A DNA stretch of 58,317 bases, from positions 1 through 58,317 of the forward strand of contig JADZAC010000011.1 in assembly GCA_020852835.1 (NCBI GenBank). The letters run 5' to 3'. The position numbers and the translations under genes are program-made. The notes under the pieces were generated by a model. The model was not told the DNA's origin. It worked only from the letters and a program-made list of their open reading frames with translations, and made no database searches. Source of the stretch: Flavobacteriales bacterium. Lineage in GTDB: Bacteria; Bacteroidota; Bacteroidia; Flavobacteriales_F; PHOS-HE28. Position 1 is the first letter of the stretch, and each line of letters starts with the position of its first letter. Shown here piece after piece: positions 24,959-35,800 of the stretch.

Positions 24959-25951
24959 ATGCCCAAGTTGCGCTTGTTGCTTTCTTGCCTTCCGGTTGCG
25001 ATCGCATTGACCTGCCAGGCGCAGCCGGTCAATGATGATTGTGCAGAGGCGGTGGACTTGTGCGCGGGCCAGCCTGCCGCCGGGGACAACACGGGCGCCA
25101 TCAACAGCATGCCGGCCTATTGCCAGCCCGGCGCCCAAGCGGTATGGTACACGTTCACCACCAATGCTGTGGGCGGGCCGGTGAGCGTGGCCCTGGAGAA
25201 CATCAATTGCCCCGATCTGGCGGGCATGGGCAACGCGCTGAGCGCAGTGATCTTCAGCGGCGATGGAAGCTGCGACCCCAACAGTTTCCAGGTGGCTTCC
25301 CCTTGCCAGTCGGACTCGGTCCCGTTCTCGGTGACCAGCACCCAGGCGTTGGCCGCCAATACCCAGTACTGGGTGATGGTGGGGGGCATGCGCAACAATG
25401 GTGCAACCATTGCGGCCCAATGTGGGTTCAATATCTCGGTAAGCGGCCCAGGCATGGATGTGGTGAACGTGGTGTTTGATGCCGGCCCCAATGTGGTCAT
25501 CGCCGCTGGGGCCAGTACCCAGTTGCATGCAACGGGCGGTACCAGTTATGTGTGGAGCCCCACTTCCGGCCTCAGCGGCAACACCGTGCCCGACCCCGTG
25601 GCGCAGCCCAATGAAACCACGATGTACACGGTTTCCACGGTGATCAACGGCTGCACCTATGTGGACACGGTCATCGTGGAGGTGAAGCACTTGGTGGCGC
25701 CGGTGAACACCTTCACCCCCAATGGCGACGGCATCAACGACACGTGGGACGTGCCTGAACTGGCCAACTATCCGCAAGCTGAGGTAAGCATCCACGACCG
25801 CTGGGGCCAACGCGTGTTCCACAGCATCGGCTACAAGCAACCGTTTGACGGCGAAGGATTGCCTGCGGCCACCTATTACTGGTACATCCAAGTGAACGAT
25901 GTGGGGGGCAAGTCGGATCCCTATACCGGTTATGTCACCATTGTCCGCTGA
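24959..25951 (+). CDS. Secreted protein with T9SS type B (gliding-type) C-terminal domain
   Basis: T9SS cargo of 330 residues, first gene of the T9SS locus. ATG 24959 gives a signal peptide (MPKLRLLLSCLPVAIALTCQAQ is cut near residue 22) and replaces a far upstream GTG within the tRNA region. The N-terminal domain starts with NDDCAEAVDLCAG and has several Cys, a Cys-rich beta-sandwich often seen in Bacteroidota secreted proteins. An Ig-like stretch (about 180-240) follows, and then the type B CTD (about 245-330) with NTFTPNGDGINDTW, IHDRWGQRVF and the closing TYYWYIQVND, as in SprB-type adhesins. Type B cargo needs a PorP/SprF partner; the next gene is one, joined by a one-base overlap (TGATG). 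A weak -7-like TAATTTCG lies at 24931. Confidence 0.85.
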   Translation: MPKLRLLLSCLPVAIALTCQAQPVNDDCAEAVDLCAGQPAAGDNTGAINSMPAYCQPGAQAVWYTFTTNAVGGPVSVALENINCPDLAGMGNALSAVIFSGDGSCDPNSFQVASPCQSDSVPFSVTSTQALAANTQYWVMVGGMRNNGATIAAQCGFNISVSGPGMDVVNVVFDAGPNVVIAAGASTQLHATGGTSYVWSPTSGLSGNTVPDPVAQPNETTMYTVSTVINGCTYVDTVIVEVKHLVAPVNTFTPNGDGINDTWDVPELANYPQAEVSIHDRWGQRVFHSIGYKQPFDGEGLPAATYYWYIQVNDVGGKSDPYTGYVTIVR

Positions 25952-26889
25952 TGCGCTGCCTGGCCCTGCTTCTCCCTTTGCTTGCCGCATGCGGCCTGTA
26001 CGCGCAGCAAACCGCGCAGTACACCCAGAACGTGTTCAATATGTTCGCCATCAACCCGGCGGTGGCCGGCAGCAAGGACTGCATCGATGTGCGGCTGGGC
26101 TACCGCCAGCAGTGGGTGGGCTTCCCCGGTGCACCGATCACCGGGTGGGCCACGATCAACAGTGTGATCAAGCCCAAGCGCAGGACATTCCATGCAAACC
26201 GGCATGGCATCGGCTTGTTCGTGGAAGCCGACAATACGGGGCCGCTGGGCTACACCACCCTGCAGTTGGCCTACGCCTACCACCTGCAATTGAAGCGCGA
26301 TGTGTTCCTGTCCTTCGGATTGTTCGCCGGCCTGCGCCAGGAAAGGCTCTCCTTGGGCGATGTGAACGCTTCGGACAACAATGACCCGGCCTTGGCCAAC
26401 AACGGCAGTGTGCTGGTATACCCGGATGTGACGCCTGGGCTCTGGCTGTACGGCAAGTCGTCCTGGGCCGGGTTCTCCATTCAGCAGGTGGCGGGCAACA
26501 AGCTCGAGGGCATCGGCACGGATATGCGACTTGCGCGCCATTACATCGCCAGTGCAGGCCATCGCTTCCGCGTGAACCGGAACTTCAGCGTGGTGCCCAA
26601 TGGGTTGTTCAAGCTGTCGCCGGGATCCCCTTTGGCCATGGACCTCAATGTGATGCTGGAATACAGGCGCAAACTGGGTCTGGGCGTGAGCTACCGCAAT
26701 CAAGATGCCGTGGCATTCATGGTCAGAGTGCCGTTCCTGAAGTATTTCAGCATGGGCTATAGTTATGATGTCACCACCAGCAAGCTGCGCGTGGGCGGTG
26801 CCAACACCCATGAATTCATTTTGGGGATCTATCCCTGTGTACCCATGGATCCCGATAAAGCGATCGTAAGATGCCCCATTTTCGAATGA
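25951..26889 (+). CDS. PorP/SprF family type IX secretion membrane protein
   Basis: Predicted outer-membrane beta-barrel of 312 residues of the PorP/SprF family, needed for export and attachment of co-encoded type B cargo such as SprB. Family signs are the signal peptide ending Leu-Tyr-Ala-Gln, the opening motif QYTQNVFNMFAINPAVAGS, a conserved RQQWVGFPGAP, and later GYSYDVTTSKL near the C-terminus. Its start overlaps the upstream stop by one base and its own stop overlaps the start of the giant cargo gene (ATGA at 26886), so the three genes are translationally coupled. Which cargo it serves cannot be told from sequence; adjacency suggests the upstream one, the downstream one, or both. Confidence 0.9.
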   Translation: MRCLALLLPLLAACGLYAQQTAQYTQNVFNMFAINPAVAGSKDCIDVRLGYRQQWVGFPGAPITGWATINSVIKPKRRTFHANRHGIGLFVEADNTGPLGYTTLQLAYAYHLQLKRDVFLSFGLFAGLRQERLSLGDVNASDNNDPALANNGSVLVYPDVTPGLWLYGKSSWAGFSIQQVAGNKLEGIGTDMRLARHYIASAGHRFRVNRNFSVVPNGLFKLSPGSPLAMDLNVMLEYRRKLGLGVSYRNQDAVAFMVRVPFLKYFSMGYSYDVTTSKLRVGGANTHEFILGIYPCVPMDPDKAIVRCPIFE

Positions 26890-29800
26890 GCCCAGCCCGG
26901 CCCGGGCGATCAGCCATGGCCCATGTTGCCGCCTTGTTGTACGCCATGGTGCTGTATGGCAATGCTGTAGCACAACAGCAGCGTTTCTGGGTGGGCGGCA
27001 GCGGCGCATGGAGCGATCCCGCCCATTGGGCCACTACCGCCAACGGGCCCGGAGGGGCACGGCTGCCGGGCAAGGGCGATGCCGTGGTGATCGCCCCGGC
27101 CAACGGGGAGGTGGTGGTGCGGTTGGACGGGGGAACAACCATCGGCGACCTGCTTGTGGACGCCACCCGGGGCACCGTGGTGGTGGAAGGGACTACGGGC
27201 GGCCTGCGTATCGGCGGCGACTTCACCTTGCGCGGGAGCGTGGTCTGGACAAGCACATCCAACGTGGAACTGTTCCCCGGGAAGGCCTTGTGCCAAGTGG
27301 ACCTGCGCGGTATTCCCATGGCCGGCAACGTGCGGTTGAGCGGTGCGGGCACGTGGTCCTTGCTCAGCGACATGGTCCTTGGGGATCAGGCGGGCATTGA
27401 GCTTGAGAAGGGGACGTTGGTCACCAACGGCAACATGGTCCGTGCGGGCCGATTGTTATTGGCCGACCGCAGTTCCAGGCTCGTGGCGGGCACCTCCGTG
27501 GTGGTGTTGAAGGAACCGTTCCCGGCACCGTACCCCGGCTCTGTGGAAGCAGGTACCTCGAAGCTGTTGGTGAACGGGGAGCCGATGAACTGGGGGCCGG
27601 GCCGTCCGGAACAAAGCAGCGATCGGGGCTCCAACGTTTGTGCCACCGGCGTGGGGCAAACTCCCTTCATCATTGATGCACAGCTGTTGAGCAATTACAA
27701 TGGGTACGGGGTTTCATGCCATGGTGTGTGCGATGGCTCGGTACAGGTATCCGTGAGCGGGGGCGTAGGGCCCTTCACCTACAGCTGGGTGGGCGGCCCG
27801 GCCAGTGCCACATGGAGCAATACATGCCCCGGAAACCAGATCGTGATCGTTACCGATCAAGGCCAGGGGGTGAGCTGTGCCGCTACCGTGCAGGTTACCG
27901 ATCCAGCGTTGCTGAGCGTGATCTTCACCGGGGTTACGGCCCCTACGTGCGCGGATGTTTGCAATGGCACTTCCTCGGTTTTCGCCGTGGGCGGCGTTTC
28001 GGGCTACACCTACTCGTGGAACAACGGGGCGGGAACGGGCAGCAGCTTCAATCAACTGTGCGCGAGCGCCAACACCTTGCACGTCACCGATGCGAATGGT
28101 TGTGCGTTCGACACCACCTTCGGGTTTCCGGTGCAGCCGATCCAGCCCAACCTCACGGTCACCGATGCACAATGCGCCAATATCTGCGACGGTACTGCGC
28201 AAGTGGCTCCCACCGGCGGCACGGGCAGTTACACCTATAACTGGGCACCAGGCAATCCTGCCGGTGACGGCACACCGGCGGTGAGCGGTTTGTGCGCAGG
28301 CAATTATTCGGTGACCATCCAGGATGCCAATGGCTGCGATACCACGCTCGTGTTCCAGGTGATCGCACCGCAACCGATCATCCCCCAACCTTCCCATACC
28401 GATGCCAGCTGCGGCGGGTCATGTGACGGTACGGCCACGGTTTCGCCCACCGGCGGGTCGGGCAGCTACTCCTTCAGCTGGTCGCCAGCGCCTGGTGGAG
28501 GCAATGGCACGGCTTCGGTCACCGGCTTGTGCGAAGGTGTGTACAGCGTAACGATCACCGACAATGGCACGGGGTGCGATACGGTAGTGGCCATCACCAT
28601 TGCCGCACCGCCCGAAATTGTTCCCGTGCCTACCACTACCGACGTCAGCTGTGCGAACAGCTGCGATGGCACGGCAAGCGCGCCGGCCACAGGAGGCATT
28701 GGCGCGTTGACCTATACCTGGACCCCGAGCGTTGTTGGCCAAGGCACGCCGAACGCCACGCAATTGTGCCCGGGCAGCTACAGCCTCACCATTGCCGATG
28801 CAATGGGTTGCGATACCACGGTGGTGTTCCTCATTGGCGCTCCTCCGCCCATCGATCCCGCGATCACCTCCACCGATGCGAGCTGTGCGGGGGAGTGCGA
28901 CGGCACCGCCACGGTAGCGGCCACCGGTGGTACAGGCATGCTTGCCTATGATTGGCAGCCAGGCAACCCTGCCGGTGACGGCAGCCCTGCGGTCACCGGC
29001 CTTTGCGCGGGTACTTGGAGCGTGACGATCACCGATGCCAACAATTGCGATACGACCCTGCAGGTGACCATCGCCGAGCCGCTACCCCTGCAACTGGTTC
29101 CTGCCCAAACAGATGTTACCTGCAGTTCGAATTGCGACGGCACGGCCACGGCCACGGTAACCGGGGGCACAGGCCCGTATACCTACCTGTGGGCGCCGGA
29201 ACCGGGCAGTGGACAAGGCACCAACGCGGCCGGCGGTCTCTGTGCCGGTACTTGGATGCTCACGGTGACCGATGCAAACGGCTGCACCCAGGTGCACAGT
29301 TACACCATTTTGCCGGCCGTGCCCATGGATGTGGTGCTGACAGCGGGTGCGGCCAGCTGCCCGGATGTGTGTGACGGTACGGCACAGGCCGTGGTTACCG
29401 GAGGGGTGCCCACCTACACCTACTTGTGGACGCCGGTGCCGGGATCGGGCCAAGGCACTTCCAGCGCAGGCGGCTTTTGCGCCGGACCCGGTACCTTGAC
29501 GGTGACGGATGCCGTGGGTTGCGATACCACGATAGCATTCTTCATCAGTACCTCTCCGGCCATTGTGGTCAATTCCACGGTGACCGATGCCAGCTGCAAC
29601 GGCGCTTGCGATGGTTCCATCGCATTGGCACCGGCAGGAGGGAACGGCACCTACACCTTTGTGTGGACGCCGGCTTCCGCAGGGACCGGTGCCACGGCAA
29701 GCGGCTTATGCGCGGGCAACTACCAGGTAGTGGTGGCCAGTGGCGGATGTGATACCACGCTGAGCTTTACCATCAACCAACCTCCGCCACTGGACGCGGC

Positions 29801-32800
29801 CTTGTCCACAACCGATGCCTCCTGCGCAGATGCCTGCGATGGCACGGGCGTGCTTACCGGCAGTTTAGCCGGAGCAACCTTTGACTGGCAGCCGCCGCCT
29901 GGCGCTGGCCAAGGCACTGCCAGCGCCTCCGGCATGTGCCCCGGCAACTATGCGGTAAGGGTGACCGGCCCGGCAGGCTGTGACACGCTGATCGCCTTCA
30001 CGATCAATGCTCCGGCCCCCTTGGTGCCCGCCGTAGTGGTGACCGATGCCTCCTGCGGCATTGCGTGTGATGGTTCCGCATCGGCCACCGTGAGCGGTGG
30101 TACGGGCGGCGGATACAGCTACCTGTGGTCTCCTGCACCCGGAACCGGCCAAGGCACGGCCAATGCCGGACAGTTGTGCCCGGGCAACTACAGCCTGACG
30201 ATCACGGATGGGGCAGGTTGTGATACTACGGTGCAATTCACTGTATCACGTCCCCTGCCCATTGATGTATCCGCCGTGGTGGTGGCCGCCAGCTGTGCAA
30301 CCAGTTGTGACGGCAGCATTACGGCATCGGCCACCGGTGGCATGGGCGCCTACACTTGGATGTGGAGCCCGGCTCCCGGTTCGGGCCAAGGCACTCCTGC
30401 GGTTGCCGGCCTTTGCCCGGGCACATGGATGCTGACCGTGGGCGATCAGGCGGGATGCGATACCACCGTGAGCTTCACGGTTGGCGCACCGGATGGGATC
30501 GACCCGCATGGCACGTTCACTCATGAAACCTGCAACGGGCCCTGCGACGGAACGGCAACGGTGGCTCCTACGGGGGGCGCCGGCGGTTATACCTACTCGT
30601 GGTCGCCGACCCCACCGATCGGTGACGGCACCGCCTCGGTGGGCGGCTTGTGCGCAGGGCTGTGGTGCGTTACGGTGACCGATGCAGCGGGATGTGATTC
30701 CACCTGGTGTTTCACCATTCTGCCGAACACACCGATCACGGCCAGTGTGGCCACGATCGACGGCCTGTGCTGGGATGAATGCACCGGTGCCGCCACGGTG
30801 ACGGCAGCTGGCGGAGCGGGTGGATTCACCTACCAATGGTCGCCGGAGCCGGGGGCTGGCCAAGGCACCGCCACGGCCTCCGGCCTGTGCCAAGGGCCGG
30901 GCACCGTTACCGTGACCGATGCTGCCGGATGTGATACCACGCTGGGCTTCATCATCTTCAAGTATCCACCCATCCAGCCCAGTTTCACCGTGGTGCCTGA
31001 AACCTGTGCCGGTGCCTGCACCGGCGAGGCGGGCGCTTTCCCGGTGGGCGGCAATGGAACCTACTTCTATGCCTGGGCTCCGGACCCGGGAGCAGGCCAA
31101 GGCACCAATGTGGCCACCGGATTGTGTGCCGGAGTGAACTATACCCTCACGATCACCGACGGGAACGGCTGCGACACCATCATCCCCTTCTCCGTGCCTG
31201 CCTATGTACCCATCGAACCCACGCTTGCCACCACGCCCGCTTCATGTGCTGACACCTGCGACGGCACCGCCAGCATTACCGGCACTGTCGGCGGTTCAGC
31301 GCCATACACCTACTTCTGGAGCCCCGCTCCGCCCGCGGGGCAAGGCACCAATGCGGTGAGCGGCTTATGCCCCGGGAACTATCAGGTGGCGGTCACCGAT
31401 CAGGATGGTTGTGATACCGTGATCAACTTCACCATCGCGGCACCGGCTCCGATAGACCCCCAAGCGACGGTAACGGCGATCGCGTGTGCAGGCCAATGCA
31501 CCGGAGTCATCGACCTGCAGCCTCAAGGCGGCAGCGGATCGTTCAGCTATCTGTGGAGCCCGGCTCCCCCCCAAGGGCAGGGCACCGCGCAGGTGAGCCA
31601 GCTCTGCGCCGGCACGTGGACAGTGGTCATCGCCGATGGCAACGGTTGCGACACCACCGCCACATTCACCTTGGTGGATCCCTTGCCCTTGTCCGCCTCC
31701 GCAACGGTGACGGCGAGCCAGTGCGGAAACTGCAACGGCCAAGCGCAGTTGCACGTCAATGGCGGAAGCGCGCCATACAACTTCACTTGGGGGCCTCCAT
31801 TGAACCTTTCCACTGCGGACAGCCTGGTAACCTCGCTATGCGCAGGGTTGTACGGTGTAACCGTATCCGATGCCGCGGGTTGTTCGACCGTCTTGGCCGT
31901 TCCGGTGGCGGATGAAGATGGTGAAACAATAACGGTGGCCGACGGGACCGCCAGTTGCCCCGGTGTTTGCGACGGCATGGTCTCCGTTTCCTACACCTGC
32001 GCCAATGGCCCCTGCACCGTGGTCTGGTCCGACCTGCAGGGCAATACCATGGCCCAGAACGTGGACACGCTTGCCGGCCTGTGCGCGGGCAGCTACTTGG
32101 TGGCGATCACCAATGGCAACGGCTGCGTGAGCATGGATACGGTTTCTGTTTCCGACCCCGTGCCGTTCACCGCAGACATCAGCAGCACGCCGGTAAGCTG
32201 CGCCAATGCGTGTGACGGCTCGGCAACCATCGGGATCACCGGCGGCATTGGTCCGTTCAACTTTACTTGGAGCCCCGCACCCGGCGGCGGCCAAGGCACC
32301 GGGCTTGCCACCGGCCTGTGCCCGGGCATCTATGATGTCCTCGTGGATGACCAGGGCGGTTGCGATGCCACCTTCAGCGTGCTGATCACCGCGCCACCAC
32401 CTGTGGCCGTGGATGCATCGGTGACGCCGATCAGTTGTGCCGGGCAGTGCGATGGAAGCATCAGCCTGAACGCGCAAGGAGGCGCCGGAGCCTATACTTA
32501 TGCATGGACTCCGGCGCCGCCCAGCGGCCAAGGCACAGCGGTTGCAGGCAATTTGTGCCCCGGGGTGTACCAAGTGATAGTGTCCGATGCCAACGGCTGC
32601 GACACCACGCTCAACTTCACCTTGGCCGAACCGTTGCCCTTGTCGGTGAGCACGGCCGCAACGGTGAGCCATTGCGCTGTTTGCGACGGGTCTGCAACGC
32701 TGGCCATTACTGGAGGCACTGGGCCGACCACCGTACAGTGGACCCTTGCCGGTGCTCCGGTGGGCACAGGCGACACGCTCCTCAACCTCTGCGCAGGCAT

Positions 32801-35800
32801 CTACTCCGCCACGGTAACGGACGCCCACGGCTGTACGGCAACCGTGGGCGTTGCCGTGCCGGATGCCAATGCAGAAGCGCTGCAAGCCATCAACGGGCAA
32901 ACATTGTGCTCGAGTTCCTGCGACGGCGAGATAAGTGTGGCCTACACCTGCCTGGATGCCCCTTGTGCGGTTGCCTGGTTCGATGTGTTGGGCAACAGCT
33001 TGGCACAAGGACAGGACACCTTGGGCGGGTTGTGCGCGGGCACTTACCTGGTGAGCGTGATCAATGCCTCGGGATGCACCAGCATGGATACAGCTGCCGT
33101 AGTGCCCTCGCAAGTGATCGTGCCCAATTTGACCACCGTACCGGTGAGCTGCAATGGCCTCTGTGACGGCAGTGCCACCGTGGGGCCGGCGGGGGGGACG
33201 GCGCCCTATACGTTCCTCTGGAGCCCGGAACCGGGCGGCGGCCAGAATACGGCGCAAGCCACCGGTTTGTGTGCGGGCCCCTATCAGGTCACTATTGCTG
33301 ATTCCACAGGGTGTGATACCGTGGTAAACATGCTGATCACGGAGCCGCAACCGTTGGCCGTGCCTGCGCAAACGGCCCAGGTAACCTGCAACGGTGCCTG
33401 TGACGCGAGCATCGTACTATCCCCCACGGGCGGCAACGGCTTCTATTCCTATACCTGGTCGCCGGTACCGCCAAACGGCCAAGGCAGCAACGGTGCCTTC
33501 GGCCTGTGCGCGGGAACATGGACCGTGACCGTGGCCGACATCGGCGGGTGCGACACCACGCTGTCCTTCATCATCTCCGAACCCGACAGCTTGTTGGCCA
33601 CGGCCACATCAACCTTGAGCAATTGCAACGTTTGCGATGGTACGGCAAGCGTGGTGCCCACCGGGGGCACGCTGCCCTATACGATCACATGGGAACTGAA
33701 CGGAACGGTCGTTGGCACGGACAGCGCGCTCACCAACTTGTGCGCAGGACTTTACACGGTGCAGGTGGAGGACGCCAATGGCTGCACGGTGCAGCATGCC
33801 GCACCGGTGAGCGATGCAGGCGCTGAAACGCTTTCCACCACCGATTTCCTGCTGGACTGCCCGAACGATTGCGACGGTGCGGTGGACGTGTCCTTCAATT
33901 GCGCCGTTCCGGCATGCAGCATCAGCTGGTTTGATGCCTCGGGCACCGACCTCAATGAACCGGGCAACACGCTGGGCAACCTCTGTGCGGGCACCTACTT
34001 CGTGCAAGTGACCAATGGCGCCGGCTGCACGGCCATCGATACCGCACAAGTAACGGCACCGGACCCCATCCTGGCCAACCTCGGCACTGCTCCGGTTACC
34101 TGCGCCGGCCTCTGCGATGGATCGGCCGCAGTGGCGCCCACGGGTGGATCCGGCGGGTACACGTACATCTGGACCTCGGGCGCGGACACCATTTCAACCG
34201 GCACCCAGGTCGGCTCGCTTTGTGCGGGCAACTATGCCGTGGAGATCACCGACCAGGGCGGCTGCGCCGTGCTGCAGGGCGTGCTGATACTCTCCCCGGA
34301 CCCGATCACGGCCACGGCGGATGTGCAGGCCATCACCTGCAATTCCGCATGCGACGGCAGCATTGCGTTGAACGTACAAGGAGGCACCGGGGCGTTTACC
34401 TACAACTGGTCGCCTGCGCCGCCCAACGGCCAAGGAACCCCGGCCGTTTCCGGCCTGTGCAGCGGTAATTGGACCGTGACCATCGCCGATGCCAACGGTT
34501 GCGATACCACCCTTGTCATTCCGCTGGTCGAGCCGCCAGTGCTCACCGTGGACCTGACCCACACGGACAATGTGTGCTTCGACGACTGTTTGGCAACGGC
34601 ACATGTGGATGTGTCGGGGGGAACAGCGCCTTACACGATCCTGTGGACGGGCCCGGGAGGTGCCGTGATCGACCAGGACGTGCTGGATGTGTTCGGCCTG
34701 TGCGGCGGTGCATACCAAGTGGTGGTGACCGATACCAACGGGTGCTCCATGACCACCAGCTTTACCATCGGTGCCGGCGCCCCCATTGCGGCGAACTTGA
34801 GCGTGCTGGGTGAAAGCTGCAACGGGCCATGCGATGGCACGGCCGTGGCAGCACCGTCGGGAGGTACTGGAACGGGGTACAGTTATTTGTGGCAACCGGG
34901 AAATCCGGTGGGGCAAGGCACCGACCAGGCCAGTGGCCTGTGTCCGGGCGGTTGGACGCTGACGATCACCGACGACGCGGGCTGCGATTCAACCTATGCG
35001 TTCGTCATCGATCCCTTCCAGCCCATCACGCCCACAGCCACCATACAACCGATCGCATGCCATGGCGATTGCAACGCCAGCATCACCCTGGCCACCACCG
35101 GTGGTGTGGGCGCCCTCAGCTACCTATGGAGCCCGGAACCGACCGGTGGGCAGGGAACAGCCGCCATCAGCGGCTTGTGCCCGGGCACTTGGACCGTGGT
35201 GATCACCGACCTTGCGGGTTGCGACACCACGGTGTCTTATAGCCTGGCCGAACCGCCTGAACTGACCTTGGCCACGGATGCCGTGACCGACGCCAGCTGC
35301 GCCAACGCCGCCGACGGTGCGATCGCCATCACCATTGCCGGCGGAATGCCCGGCTACACGGTGGTTTGGGCTGGCCCTGCTGGCTATCAATCCACGGCCG
35401 AGGACATCAGCGGCCTAGCACCGGGCACCTACACGGTGAACGTGGCCGATACGAACAGTTGCACGGTCACGGCCGTGATCGAGGTTGCAGCCTTGGTGTC
35501 CGTGATCGCCGATGCCGGTGCCGACCAAGTGGCATGTTCCGGGGTGCCCGTATCATTGGATGCCTCCAACAGCCAAGGCAACGGCAGCTTCCTGTGGACG
35601 GATGGCCAAGGGACGCCGTTGGGAACGGACACCCTGCTCAATGTGGGCGCCATGAGCGACGGCGTACACACCTTCATCCTCACCCTTACCGACGGGCCGT
35701 GCTCCGATGCGGATACCGTAGTGGTGACCGTCCTCCCGCTGCCCATTGCCGACGCCGGTGATGACCGCACCATCTACGTGCAAGGCACCATTGTGCTGGG

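Noticed and set aside
31836-33371. 511-codon minus-strand frame across the SprB repeats
   Set aside because: Follows the periodicity of the coding repeat on the other strand and has no independent features.
27700-35490. CRISPR-like array of regular repeats
   Set aside because: The repeats are 230-240 bases long, diverged, and part of one uninterrupted coding frame with a signal peptide and sorting domain.
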